Notes: generated from the letters alone by a model not told the origin. A stretch of 64,000 nucleotides of DNA from Salana multivorans (GCF_003751805.1 NZ_RKHQ01000002.1:682001-746000), one strand, 5' to 3'. Shown: positions 54,392-63,214, numbered from the stretch's first letter. Translations and numbers: made by a program.

Positions 54392-57241
54392 TCAGGAGGC
54401 GGCGACCTCCACGGCTCCCTCGCGACGAGCCTTGACCTCCTCGACCGAGGTGCCGTAGTACGCGGCGAGCATGATGTCCTTCATGTCCTCGCGCATCGGC
54501 ATCCGCGGGTTCGCGGGGGCGCACTGGTCCTCGTAGGCACCCGTGGCGACCTCGTCGAGACGCGAGATGAACTCGGTCTCGTCGACGCCCTGCGCCTGGA
54601 AGGACTGCGGGATGCCGATCCGGGCGCGCAGCGACTCGACCGCCTGCGCGTAGGACTCGACACCCTCCTCCGGCGTGCGGGCGGGCAGCCCGAGGTGCTG
54701 GGCGATCTGCTGGAACCGCTCGGGCGCGACGTAGTGCTCGTACTTCGGCCAGGACGTCAGCTTCGTCGGGATCTGCCCGTTGTAGCGGATGACGTGCGGC
54801 AGGAGCGTGGCGTTGGTGCGGCCGTGGACCAGGTGGTAGGTCGAGCCGACGACGTGGGCCATCGCGTGCACGATCCCGAGGAAGGCGTTCCCGAACGCCA
54901 TCCCGGCGATGGTGCCCGCGTTGTGCATCTTCTCCCGGGCCTCGACGGTCCGCGGATCCTCGGCCGACCCGTTCACGGACTGCGCCAGGTTCTCGAAGAT
55001 GAGCTTGATGGCGTGCAGCGCGAGGCCGTCCGTGAAGTCGTTGGCGTAGACCGCCGTGTAGGCCTCGGTCGCGTGCGTCAGGGCGTCGAACCCGGAGTCG
55101 GCGGCCAGCGTCCTCGGCATGGACGACGTGAGCGCGGGGTCGATGATGGCGACCGACGGGGTCAGCGCGTAGTCGGCGAGCGGGTACTTCTTGCCGGCGT
55201 CGGGGTCGGAGATGACCGCGAACGGCGTGACCTCGGCGCCTGTGCCCGACGAGGTCGGGATGCACACGAGCTGCGCCATCTTGCCCAGCACGGGGAAGCG
55301 GAACGCGCGCTTGCGCACGTCGAAGAACTTCTGCTTGAGGTCGGAGAAGTTGATCTCCGGGTGCTCGTACAGCAGCCACATGACCTTCGCGGCGTCCATC
55401 GGCGACCCGCCGCCGAGCGCGATGATCGTGTCCGGCTCGAAGTGGCGCATCTGCTCGGCGCCCCGCTGCACCGTCTGCACGCTGGGCTCGGGCTCGACCT
55501 GGTCGATGATCTGGATGGCGACCTTGTTGCCTCGCCGGTTGAGCACGTCCATCACCCGGTCGACGAACCCGAGCGTCGTCATGACGGCGTCCGTCACGAT
55601 CGTGACGCGCTCGACGTCGGGCATGTCCGCGAGGTAGCGGATCGCGTTCGGCTCGAAGTACGTCTTCGCCGGGACCTTGAACCACTGCAAGTTGTTGTTC
55701 CTCCGCCCGATGCGCTTGATGTTGACGAGGTTGATGGCCGAGACGTTGTTCGACACGGAGTTGTGACCGTAGGAGCCGCAGCCGAGCGTCAGCGAGGGGA
55801 TGAAGGCGTTGTAAATGTCGCCGATCCCGCCGAGCGAGCTCGGCGCGTTCGTGATGATCCGGACGGCCTTGACGCGCGAGCCGAACTCCTCGGCCAGCTC
55901 GGCGTCCTCGGTGTGGATCGCGGCGGAGTGTCCGAGACCGTCGAACTCGACCATCTCCTCCGAGAGCCGGATGCCCTCCTCGGCGGAGTGCGCCCGCAGC
56001 ACGGCGAGCACGGGGCCTAGCTTCTCCCGCGTCAGCGGCTCGCCCGGACCGACCTCGCTGACCGGCACGAGGATGATCGACGTCTGCTCCGGCACGGAGA
56101 ACCCGGCCTGCTCCGCGATCCAGGTGGGCAGCTTGCCGACGACGGCGGCGTTGAGCTTCGCGCCGGCGCAGTTCGCGTCGCCCGCCTCCACGCCGAAGAT
56201 GTACCGCTCGAGCAGCGCCTTCTCCTCTTGCGAGGCCAGGTAGGCGTGCAGGGTGGCGAACTCCCCCAGCGCCTCGTCGTAGACCTCGTCGTCGATGATG
56301 ACGGCCTGCTCGGAGGCGCAGATCATCCCGTTGTCGAACGCCTTGGACAGCACGACGTCGTTGACCGCGCGCTTGAGCTTCGCCGTCTTCGTGATGTACG
56401 CGGGGACGTTGCCGGCGCCGACGCCGAGGGCCGGCTTGCCGCACGAGTAGGCGGCGCGGACCATCGCGTTGCCGCCCGTCGCGAGGATGAGCGCGACGCC
56501 CGGGTGGTTCATCAGCTCGCTCGTCGCCTGGAGCGAGGGCTCCTCGACCCACTGGATGCACGCCTCGGGGGCACCGGCAGCGACGGCGGCGTCGCGGACG
56601 ACGCGGGCCGCGGCGACGGAGCACTCCTGCGCGCCCGGGTGGAACGCGAACACGATCGGGTTGCGCGTCTTGAGCGAGATGAGCGCCTTGAAGATGGCGG
56701 TCGAGGTCGGGTTGGTCACCGGGGTGACCCCGCAGACGACGCCGACGGGCTCGGCGATCTCGGTGATGCCCGTGAGCTCGTCCTTGCTGATGACGCCGAC
56801 CGAGCGCAGGTCGCGCATCGAGTGGGTCACGTGCTCGCAGGCGAAGATGTTCTTGACGGCCTTGTCCTCGAAGACGCCGCGGCCGGTCTCCTTCACGGCG
56901 AGCTCGGCGAGGACGCCGTGCTTGTCGAGGGCCGCGACCGCCGCCTTGGCGACGATGTAGTCGATCTTCTTCTGGTCGTAGGCGGCGTACTCCTCCAGCG
57001 CCACCCGGGCCCGCGCGACGAGCGCGTCGATCGCTGTTCCAGCGACGGGCTCCTCGACGGCGGCGGGGGCGGCCTTCGCGGGCGCCTTCTCGGCGGCGGG
57101 CGCGGCGTCGTCGCTCGCGGCGGGGGCGACGTCGGCGGACCCGCCCTTGGACCGGGCCCGGCCCTTGCGCGGGGCGACCGCATCGGTGGCGTCGACGGGC
57201 TCGACGACGTCCTGGACCTCAGTCTTGGCGGTGGTAGTCAC
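54392..57241 (-). CDS. adhE: Bifunctional acetaldehyde-CoA/alcohol dehydrogenase
   Basis: The 949-residue enzyme converts acetyl-CoA to ethanol through acetaldehyde, oxidising two NADH. Its aldehyde dehydrogenase half (about residues 75-520) has the catalytic cysteine in GMICASEQAV (near 309) and TGGNAMVRAAY; the iron alcohol dehydrogenase half (about 530-945) has ALGGGSPMDAAKVMW, PTSSGTGAEVTPF and iron ligands in DALTHATEAY, AMAHVVGSTYHLVHG. An Ala/Pro/Lys-rich N-terminal extension of about 70 residues is unusual. GTG 57241 has AAGGAG upstream. AdhE suggests fermentative growth; no Rex-type site was clear. Inserted between DUF4191 and RDD genes relative to mycobacteria. Confidence 0.95.
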   Translation of the reverse strand: MTTTAKTEVQDVVEPVDATDAVAPRKGRARSKGGSADVAPAASDDAAPAAEKAPAKAAPAAVEEPVAGTAIDALVARARVALEEYAAYDQKKIDYIVAKAAVAALDKHGVLAELAVKETGRGVFEDKAVKNIFACEHVTHSMRDLRSVGVISKDELTGITEIAEPVGVVCGVTPVTNPTSTAIFKALISLKTRNPIVFAFHPGAQECSVAAARVVRDAAVAAGAPEACIQWVEEPSLQATSELMNHPGVALILATGGNAMVRAAYSCGKPALGVGAGNVPAYITKTAKLKRAVNDVVLSKAFDNGMICASEQAVIIDDEVYDEALGEFATLHAYLASQEEKALLERYIFGVEAGDANCAGAKLNAAVVGKLPTWIAEQAGFSVPEQTSIILVPVSEVGPGEPLTREKLGPVLAVLRAHSAEEGIRLSEEMVEFDGLGHSAAIHTEDAELAEEFGSRVKAVRIITNAPSSLGGIGDIYNAFIPSLTLGCGSYGHNSVSNNVSAINLVNIKRIGRRNNNLQWFKVPAKTYFEPNAIRYLADMPDVERVTIVTDAVMTTLGFVDRVMDVLNRRGNKVAIQIIDQVEPEPSVQTVQRGAEQMRHFEPDTIIALGGGSPMDAAKVMWLLYEHPEINFSDLKQKFFDVRKRAFRFPVLGKMAQLVCIPTSSGTGAEVTPFAVISDPDAGKKYPLADYALTPSVAIIDPALTSSMPRTLAADSGFDALTHATEAYTAVYANDFTDGLALHAIKLIFENLAQSVNGSAEDPRTVEAREKMHNAGTIAGMAFGNAFLGIVHAMAHVVGSTYHLVHGRTNATLLPHVIRYNGQIPTKLTSWPKYEHYVAPERFQQIAQHLGLPARTPEEGVESYAQAVESLRARIGIPQSFQAQGVDETEFISRLDEVATGAYEDQCAPANPRMPMREDMKDIMLAAYYGTSVEEVKARREGAVEVAAS

Positions 57242-57312
57242 GTGGACTCCTTGGTCGTGTTGATCGGGTGCTTTCACGCTAGGAGCCGGGTGACGGCGTT
57301 TCATAAGGCCCA

Positions 57313-57340
57313 GGTCCCGGGGACTTCGGTCCCCGGGACC
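57313..57340 (-). terminator. 12-bp hairpin with UUCG loop upstream of adhE
   Basis: Arms GGTCCCGGGGAC (57313-57324) and its complement (57329-57340) enclose TTCG on the plus strand. On the minus strand it lies after the DUF2568 gene end (57466) and before adhE, so it may end that operon or sit in the adhE leader. Confidence 0.55.
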
Positions 57341-57465
57341 TCGGTCCCGGGACGGTGTCCGCGCAGGTCAGCGCCGGTTCGGACGGCGTGGGGCCGCGTC
57401 AGGACGCCACGGGGCGGCCGGGACGCCGATGTGGTCTTCGTCACGTCCGGCCGGCGAGCCGCCGG

Positions 57466-57879
57466 CTACGGCGTCCGCCGCAGGAGCGCGAGGGCGGCCC
57501 GGTCGAGCAGCCAAAGCCCGACGCCGAGCGCGGCGGGCACGCCGTGCCCGACGGCGAGCAGGCCGGCGCCGACGCCCGCGAACAGAACGGTCTCGATCCC
57601 GAGCGACGCCGCCGCGGGCAGCCCGACGGGGGCGCGCGGCGAGAGGAGGACGCCCCACAGCGTCGCGACCGCGGCGACCGCCAGGATCGCGGCCGGCCAG
57701 CTCCACCCGCCGGGAACGACGTCGTGGACGAGGACGGCGACGCCGGCCAGGAGCGCGAGCTCGAGCAGGAACCGCGCGGTCAGCACGAACACCAGCGCCG
57801 GCGACGCGCCGGCGAGGGCGTCGGGCCGGCTCCCCGCCGCCGGCCCGCCCCGCCGTCCGGCGTCCGGCCCTCCGGTCAC
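57466..57879 (-). CDS. YrdB/DUF2568 family membrane protein
   Basis: The 137-residue protein has a Gly/Ala/Pro leader then four hydrophobic stretches. [18 protein letters not shown] and LWGVLLSPRAPVGLP match the DUF2568 (YrdB) pattern, with the conserved glutamate in the first helix (LLELA). Function unknown. GTG 57879 begins 14 nt past the TetR gene stop, so it is the third gene of the hydrolase-tetR unit. Confidence 0.75.
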   Translation of the reverse strand: MTGGPDAGRRGGPAAGSRPDALAGASPALVFVLTARFLLELALLAGVAVLVHDVVPGGWSWPAAILAVAAVATLWGVLLSPRAPVGLPAAASLGIETVLFAGVGAGLLAVGHGVPAALGVGLWLLDRAALALLRRTP

Positions 57880-57892
57880 GAGCCGCGTCCGG

Positions 57893-58456
57893 TCACGGCG
57901 CCCACCCGACGAGCGCGGCGTCGAGCGCGGCGACGGCGCGCGCGACGGTCGCGTCGAGGCCGCGCGGCTGCTTGAACCCCCCGACCCGCTCGAGATCGAC
58001 GAACCCGTGCAGCGTGGCGCGGACGAGACGGATCGCGTCGGTCAGGTCATCGCCGTCGAGCCGGTAGGCGCGCAACGCGGACGCGATGACGGCGACGAGC
58101 GCCTCGGCGGCGGCCTGCCCGTCGGCGTCGTCGGGCTCGGGCGCGATCTGGAGCGCCGCGTACCGGCCGGGATGCCGCGCGGCCCAGGCCCGCAGGGTGT
58201 CCGCGAGCGCGGCGAGCGCCTCCCCGCCCGAGAGCCCCGCGCAGGCCGTCGAGAGGGCGGCGGCGGCCTCGCGCGCGGCCAGCCGGCCGATGGCGCGGCG
58301 CAGGTCGTCGAGGTCGGCGACGTGCCGGTAGACGCCGGGCGGCGCGATGCCGAGGGCGCGGCCGAGCCTCGTGATCGTCAGCTCCGCGAGCCCGATGTCG
58401 TCGGCGAGGACCGCGGCGCGCTCGACCACCGCGCCGCGGGTGAGCCGCTCAGCCAC
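57893..58456 (-). CDS. TetR/AcrR family repressor
   Basis: The 187-residue regulator has the TetR helix-turn-helix (LAELTITRLGRALGIAPPGVYRHVADLDDLRRA) and a C-terminal ligand domain of the WHG type (TLHGFVDLERVGGF). ATG 58456 lies inside the hydrolase gene (8-nt overlap), so the two are translated together. The likely target is the 29-bp palindrome over the hydrolase start, giving autoregulation. Its ligand is unknown, perhaps a substrate or product of the hydrolase. Confidence 0.88.
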   Translation of the reverse strand: MAERLTRGAVVERAAVLADDIGLAELTITRLGRALGIAPPGVYRHVADLDDLRRAIGRLAAREAAAALSTACAGLSGGEALAALADTLRAWAARHPGRYAALQIAPEPDDADGQAAAEALVAVIASALRAYRLDGDDLTDAIRLVRATLHGFVDLERVGGFKQPRGLDATVARAVAALDAALVGWAP

Positions 58457-59279
58457 GGGGATCCCCGTCGGTCCCCGCGAGGAACGGCAGCAGGACCTCC
58501 AGCACCTCGGCCGGGCGCTCGGCCATCGGGTAGTGGCCGGCGCCGCCGATCATCCGGTGCCGCCCGTTCAGGGCGCCGGCGATCCAGGCGGCCTCCGCCC
58601 GCGGGTCGGGGAAGTCCCGGTCCTCCTCCCCCATGACGACGAGCGTCGCCGCGCGCACCCGCGGCAGGGCGGCCTCGGCCGGCGCGTGGGACGTGCGCGT
58701 CGTCGCCTGGAAGGCCGACCAGCGACCGGGCCGGCGCAGCAGCGCGAGGGCGCGAGCGGTGTGCTCCGCGTGGTCGGCCGGCGTGGCCCGGCCGAACAGC
58801 GACCGGTAGTAGGCGCCCCAGAGGGCCGGCCCCCAGGGCCGGGCGAGCAGCAGGCGCAGGAGGAGCCGGGCGGCAGGCGAGCCGTGATCGCGGACGAACG
58901 GGCCGACGAGCACGAGCCCGTCCACGGCGGCCGGGCGCTCCGCCGCAGCCAGCACGGCCGCCGCCGCCCCCATCGAGCTGCCGACGACGGTCGCCGGCCC
59001 GCCGCCGAGCGCGTCCACGACCGCGAGCAGGTCGCCCGCGGCCGCGGGGTCGTCGTAGGCGTCGAAACCGGTCGAGCTGTCGCCGTGTCCGCGCAGGTCC
59101 ATCGCCGCCACGCGATACCCCGCGTCGACCAGACCGGGCACCAGGTGCCGGAACGCTGCTCGGGACTCGCCCATGCCGGGGACGCACACGACCAGCCGGG
59201 CGGTGTCCGGCGCCGACGCGGGCGCCGTCACCGTCGCCGCGACGAACCCGCCGGGGCGGGGAACCTCGATCGTCTCCAT
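58449..59279 (-). CDS. Alpha/beta hydrolase
   Basis: The 276-residue protein has the alpha/beta-hydrolase fold: oxyanion region VVCVPGMGESRAAF, AMDLRGHGDSS, nucleophile elbow VVGSSMGAAAA, an acid likely in MGEEDRDFPDP and the histidine in GAGHYPMAER. Substrate unknown; esterase, lactonase or lipase types are possible. No signal peptide. ATG 59279 lies inside a large palindrome; TACGGT ends 7 nt upstream. First gene of hydrolase-tetR-yrdB. Confidence 0.88.
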   Translation of the reverse strand: METIEVPRPGGFVAATVTAPASAPDTARLVVCVPGMGESRAAFRHLVPGLVDAGYRVAAMDLRGHGDSSTGFDAYDDPAAAGDLLAVVDALGGGPATVVGSSMGAAAAVLAAAERPAAVDGLVLVGPFVRDHGSPAARLLLRLLLARPWGPALWGAYYRSLFGRATPADHAEHTARALALLRRPGRWSAFQATTRTSHAPAEAALPRVRAATLVVMGEEDRDFPDPRAEAAWIAGALNGRHRMIGGAGHYPMAERPAEVLEVLLPFLAGTDGDPRG

Positions 59280-59301
59280 GTTACGAACCGTAACATGGAG
59301 A
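59273..59301. promoter_or_regulatory. 29-bp perfect palindromic operator over hydrolase-tetR promoter and start
   Basis: Arms of 13 nt (59273-59285 and 59289-59301; half-site CGTAACATGGAGA) flank AAC. The palindrome covers the -10 (minus TACGGT, plus 59287-59292) and the ATG at 59279. Size and position fit a TetR-dimer operator. A weaker related half, TACGAAGCGTT, starts at 59302. Confidence 0.85.
59287..59292 (-). promoter_or_regulatory. -10 element of leaderless hydrolase-tetR-yrdB transcript
   Basis: TACGGT on the minus strand ends 7 nt before ATG 59279 and lies inside the operator palindrome. Confidence 0.55.
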
Positions 59302-59321
59302 TACGAAGCGTTGCTAGAGGG

Positions 59322-59783
59322 TCAGCCCCGCGACGAGGCCGACGGACCGGGGCGGGGGCCGGACGGCGCGCTCGGCGGCGTCGCGCGGGCGGCGAACCGG
59401 TCGATGAAGGTGCCGGCCCAGGTGTCGTGCAGGCCGCGTCCGTCGGCGCCGGCGACCGCGACCGGGATGAGCAGGAGCAGGCACGCCGTCCGGATGAGCG
59501 ACTGCACCGGCCCGATGGGCGCCGTCCCCGTCGCCATCCGGTAGACCCGCAGCCCGAACAGGCGGTGGCCGATCGTCGCGCCGAGCGTGGCGAGGAGCAG
59601 GAACGTCATCGCGCCGAAGACGGCCAGCGTCGCCATCGGGTGGTACTGGAAGAAGCCGGCGGAGATGAGCGAGGCGATGACCCAGTCGATGACGAGGGCG
59701 CCGAGCCGCCGGCCCAGGTGGGCGCCGGGCTCCGTCACGTCGGCCGGACGCGCGGGTCCGGAGCCGGTGGACGGGGAGGGCAC
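59322..59783 (-). CDS. RDD family membrane protein
   Basis: The 153-residue protein has the RDD signature in [21 protein letters not shown] (arginine and two acidic-site residues), two more helices ([20 protein letters not shown] and [18 protein letters not shown]) and [13 protein letters not shown] Pro/Ser-rich tail follows. Family members include ion antiporters, but function is not established. GTG 59783 is fixed by TAGACT 6 nt upstream. Equivalent to Rv2219A; divergent from glnA. Confidence 0.88.
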   Translation of the reverse strand: MPSPSTGSGPARPADVTEPGAHLGRRLGALVIDWVIASLISAGFFQYHPMATLAVFGAMTFLLLATLGATIGHRLFGLRVYRMATGTAPIGPVQSLIRTACLLLLIPVAVAGADGRGLHDTWAGTFIDRFAARATPPSAPSGPRPGPSASSRG

Positions 59784-59789
59784 GGATCG

Positions 59790-59795
59790 AGTCTA
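59790..59795 (-). promoter_or_regulatory. -10 element of leaderless RDD gene transcript
   Basis: TAGACT on the minus strand ends 6 nt before GTG 59783. Confidence 0.55.
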
Positions 59796-59842
59796 CGGTG
59801 GGTACCGGCGCGGGTGCGGACCTCCGGCTCCCCGGAGGGCTC

Positions 59843-59880
59843 GTAACGCGACCGACACATTCGAGTCATGGCAGAGAAAC
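59843..59880 (+). promoter_or_regulatory. GlnR box upstream of glnA
   Basis: Four 5-mers at exact 6-nt intervals: GTAAC (59843-59847), GACAC (59854-59858), GTCAT (59865-59869), GAAAC (59876-59880). The actinobacterial GlnR consensus is gTnAc-n6-GaAAc-n6-GtnAC-n6-GAAAc. The site ends 10 nt before the TAGCGT -10 element. Confidence 0.8.
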
Positions 59881-59890
59881 GACGCGCTCG

Positions 59891-59896
59891 TAGCGT
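59891..59896 (+). promoter_or_regulatory. -10 element of glnA
   Basis: TAGCGT lies 56 nt before ATG 59953, giving a leader of about 50 nt with its own ribosome site (GGAG), unlike the leaderless genes around it. Confidence 0.55.
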
Positions 59897-59952
59897 CGCC
59901 GCGTGTCCGGTCCACTCGCGGACCCCGGGACGAACCCTTCGATCGGAGCCTC

Positions 59953-61377
59953 ATGTTCAGTTCAGCCGAGGAAGCAATCGCGTATACGCGCGAGAACGAC
60001 GTCAAGTTCATCGATGTCCGCTTCATCGACCTGCCCGGGGTGCAGCAGCACTTCAACATCCCCGTCGAGGCCTTCAACGACGACGCCTTCACCGAGGGCC
60101 TCATGTTCGACGGATCGTCGATCCGCGGGTTCCAGGCGATCCACGAGTCGGACATGAAGCTCATCCCCGACGTGACGAGCGCGTTCATCGACCCGTTCCG
60201 GGCGGCGAAGACGCTGGTCGTGTACTTCTCGATCGTCGACCCGTTCACGGACGAGCCGTACGCCCGCGACCCGCGTCAGATCGCGAGCAAGGCCGAGGCG
60301 TACCTGCGCTCCACCGGGATCGCCGACACCGTGTACTTCGGCCCGGAGGCCGAGTTCTACCTGTTCGACTCGATCCGGTACGACGCGCGCGAGTGGGAGG
60401 CGTTCTACCACATCGACTCGATCGAGGCCGACTGGAACACCGGGCGCGAGGAGGAGGGCGGCAACCTTGGGTACAAGACCCGCTTCAAGGGCGGCTACTT
60501 CCCGCTGTCCCCCAGCGACAAGTTCGCCGACCTGCGCGACGAGATGGTCCTGACGCTGCAGCAGATCGGCCTCGAGGTCGAGCGGGCCCACCACGAGGTG
60601 GGCACGGCCGGTCAGCAGGAGATCAACTACCGGTTCGCGACGCTGCGCTCGGCCGCCGACGACCTGATGAAGTTCAAGTACATCATCAAGAACGTCGCCT
60701 ACAACGCCGGCAAGACCGTGACGTTCATGCCGAAGCCGCTGTACGGCGACAACGGCTCGGGCATGCACTGCCACTCCTCGCTGTGGAAGGACGGCGTCCC
60801 GCTGTTCCACGACGAGTCCGGCTACGGCGGCCTGTCCGACATCGCCCGCTGGTACATCGGCGGCCTGCTGCACCACGCGCCGTCGCTGCTGGCCTGGACG
60901 AACCCCTCGGTCAACTCCTACCGCCGGCTCGTGCCGGGGTACGAGGCGCCCGTCAACCTCGTCTACTCGGCCCGCAACCGCTCGGCCTGCATCCGCATCC
61001 CGGTGACGGGGTCCTCGCCCAAGGCCAAGCGCGTGGAGTTCCGCGTGCCGGACCCGTCGGCCAACCCGTACCTGGCGTTCTCGGCCATCCTCATGGCCGG
61101 CCTCGACGGCATCAAGAACCGGATCGAGCCGCCGGAGCCGATCGACAAGGACCTGTACGAGCTGCCCCCCGAGGAGCACGCGCAGATCGCCCAGGTCCCG
61201 GGCTCGCTGCCCGAGGCGCTCAAGGCGCTCGAGGAGGACAACGAGTACCTCACGCAGGGCGACGTGTTCACCACGGACCTCATCGAGACCTGGATCGACT
61301 ACAAGCGCACCCGCGAGGTCGACCCGGTCCAGCTCCGCCCGACGCCGCTGGAGTTCGAGCTCTACTACGACATCTGA
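59953..61377 (+). CDS. glnA: Glutamine synthetase type I
   Basis: The 474-residue enzyme makes glutamine from glutamate, ammonia and ATP and forms dodecamers. Motifs: [34 protein letters not shown]-type [34 protein letters not shown], and the [12 protein letters not shown] region. The adenylylation tyrosine is kept in [14 protein letters not shown], so GlnE control is expected. GGAG lies 5 nt before ATG 59953. Equivalent to glnA1 (Rv2220). A strong terminator follows. Confidence 0.97.
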   Translation: MFSSAEEAIAYTRENDVKFIDVRFIDLPGVQQHFNIPVEAFNDDAFTEGLMFDGSSIRGFQAIHESDMKLIPDVTSAFIDPFRAAKTLVVYFSIVDPFTDEPYARDPRQIASKAEAYLRSTGIADTVYFGPEAEFYLFDSIRYDAREWEAFYHIDSIEADWNTGREEEGGNLGYKTRFKGGYFPLSPSDKFADLRDEMVLTLQQIGLEVERAHHEVGTAGQQEINYRFATLRSAADDLMKFKYIIKNVAYNAGKTVTFMPKPLYGDNGSGMHCHSSLWKDGVPLFHDESGYGGLSDIARWYIGGLLHHAPSLLAWTNPSVNSYRRLVPGYEAPVNLVYSARNRSACIRIPVTGSSPKAKRVEFRVPDPSANPYLAFSAILMAGLDGIKNRIEPPEPIDKDLYELPPEEHAQIAQVPGSLPEALKALEEDNEYLTQGDVFTTDLIETWIDYKRTREVDPVQLRPTPLEFELYYDI

Positions 61378-61403
61378 TCGGTCGACGCCTCGTCGACGAT
61401 CGA

Positions 61404-61444
61404 CGAACCGGCCCCTGACCCCGCGCGGGTCGGGGGCCGGTTCG
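61404..61444 (+). terminator. Terminator of glnA
   Basis: Arms 61404-61421 and 61427-61444 (18 nt, one wobble, 5-nt loop) lie 27 nt after the stop and are followed by TCTCTC. Confidence 0.85.
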
Positions 61445-61558
61445 TCTCTCCCGGGCCGGGTCAGCCGCGGACCACCCGCCGGGTTCCCCGACTCCCGCCG
61501 ACTCGTCGAGCCCGGCCTCGCCCGGAGCGGTGACGCGGCGGAACGACGGCGTGGTCCC

Positions 61559-61564
61559 TAGGCT
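61559..61564 (+). promoter_or_regulatory. -10 element of leaderless GH20 transcript
   Basis: TAGGCT ends 6 nt before GTG 61571. Confidence 0.55.
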
Positions 61565-61570
61565 CGGGGG

Positions 61571-63214
61571 GTGACCTCCTCCCGGGCCCTCGCGCTCGTC
61601 CCCGCCCCCGATCACCTCAGCCCCACCGCGGAGGACGACGCCGACGTCGTCCTCCCCGCGGCGCCGCGCGTACGGATCGCCCCGGAGCTGACGGGCGCCC
61701 GGGTGCTCCTGCGCGACGTGCTCGGCGTGCGGCTCGGCCTCGACCTCGTCGGCTCCGACGGGACCGACGCCGACGCGGCCGAGACCGACGCCGACGTCGT
61801 CCTCCGCCACGACGCCGCCCTCGATCCCGAGGGCTACCGGCTCACGGTCGCCACGACCGGGACCGCGGTCACCATCGAGGCCGCCACCGCGCTCGGCGCG
61901 ATCCACGCGATCCGCACGCTGCAGCAGCTCGTCGGCCCGCGCGCCTACCGGACGACCCCGATCGACGACGCACCGGTCGTCCTCCCGGCGGTCGTGGTCC
62001 AGGACGCCCCGCGGCTGGGCCACCGCGGCCTGCTGCTCGACGTCGCGCGCCACTACCTGCCGAAGGAGCAGGTGCTCCGGTACGTCGAGCTGGCGTCGCA
62101 GCACAAGCTCAACATGCTCCACCTCCACCTCACCGACGACCAGGGCTGGCGCCTGCCCGTCCCCGGCTACCCGCGCCTGGCCGAGGTCGCCGCCTGGCGT
62201 CACGCCTCCCCCGTCGACGCGGTCCGCGGCGGCCCGGTCGACGGCGAGCCGCACGGCGGCTGGTACACGGCCGACGACCTGCGCGAGATCGTCGCGTTCG
62301 CCCGGGGGCGGGGCGTCACGGTCGTGCCGGAGGTCGACCTGCCCGGTCACGTCCAGGCCCTGCTCGCCGCCTACCCGGAGCTCGCCCCCGGCGGTGCGCC
62401 GGCCGAGCCGCTCGAGGTGTGGACCAGGTGGGGTCTGAACCCGCACGTCCTCGGCGTGCACGAGGCGGCGCTCGACTTCGCCCGGGCCGCGCTCGACCAG
62501 CTCGTCGACATCTTCGACTCCGAGCTGATCTGCATCGGCGGCGACGAGGTGGACACGCGGGACTGGGCGGCCGACGCCGACACGCGCGCACTGGCAGCGG
62601 AGCTCGGGCTCGACGGCGTCGACGCGCTCCTGCCCTGGTTCTCGACGCAGCTCGCGGAGCACCTCGCCGCCAACGGTCGGCGCACGAGCGTCTGGGACGA
62701 GGTCTCGGGCGAGGGACTGCCGCGGGACGTCGTCATCACCGTGTGGCGCGCGGCGACGAGCGCCGTCGAGGCGATCGCCGGCGGGCACGACGTGATCCTG
62801 TGCCCGGAGAGCGTGCTCTACCTCGACCACCGAGCGGGGCTCGGCGAGGAGGAGCCGGTCCCCGTCGGCGGCCTGCACACGATCGAGGACGTCTACCGGT
62901 ACGACCCCGCCTCGCCCGACGTCGTCGCGGCGACCGGGCTGCCCGGCGCCGGCCGGCTGCTCGGCGCGCAGGCGCAGGTGTGGCGCGAGTACCTGCCCGA
63001 CTCCCGGCGCACCGACTACGCGACGTTCCCCCGCCTGGCCGCGGCCGCCGAGAGCTTCTGGTCGGACCGGCGGGACTGGACGGACTTCGAGTCCCGCCTC
63101 GCCGCGCACCTGGGCCGGCTCGACGCGGCCGGCGTCGAGTACCGGCCGCTCGACGGGCCGCTTCCCTGGCAGCGGCGTCCCGCGCTGCGGGGGCGCGTCA
63201 TCGGCGAGCCCTGA
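61571..63214 (+). CDS. Beta-N-acetylhexosaminidase (GH20)
   Basis: The 547-residue enzyme removes terminal GlcNAc or GalNAc. The N-terminal GH20b domain (about residues 20-140) precedes the barrel: HRGLLLDVARHYLPKEQVLRY, MLHLHLTDDQGWRLPVPGYP, VVPEVDLPGHVQALLA, and the catalytic pair in LICIGGDEVD. No signal peptide is seen, so it probably acts on imported chitobiose or wall fragments. No transport genes are next to it. It follows glnA but has its own promoter and lies behind a terminator. Confidence 0.93.
   Translation: MTSSRALALVPAPDHLSPTAEDDADVVLPAAPRVRIAPELTGARVLLRDVLGVRLGLDLVGSDGTDADAAETDADVVLRHDAALDPEGYRLTVATTGTAVTIEAATALGAIHAIRTLQQLVGPRAYRTTPIDDAPVVLPAVVVQDAPRLGHRGLLLDVARHYLPKEQVLRYVELASQHKLNMLHLHLTDDQGWRLPVPGYPRLAEVAAWRHASPVDAVRGGPVDGEPHGGWYTADDLREIVAFARGRGVTVVPEVDLPGHVQALLAAYPELAPGGAPAEPLEVWTRWGLNPHVLGVHEAALDFARAALDQLVDIFDSELICIGGDEVDTRDWAADADTRALAAELGLDGVDALLPWFSTQLAEHLAANGRRTSVWDEVSGEGLPRDVVITVWRAATSAVEAIAGGHDVILCPESVLYLDHRAGLGEEEPVPVGGLHTIEDVYRYDPASPDVVAATGLPGAGRLLGAQAQVWREYLPDSRRTDYATFPRLAAAAESFWSDRRDWTDFESRLAAHLGRLDAAGVEYRPLDGPLPWQRRPALRGRVIGEP

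Noticed and set aside
57242-57312. Rex-type operator upstream of adhE
   Set aside because: No TTGTGA/TCACAA-like inverted pair at the right spacing; only a partial CGTGAAAGC was seen.
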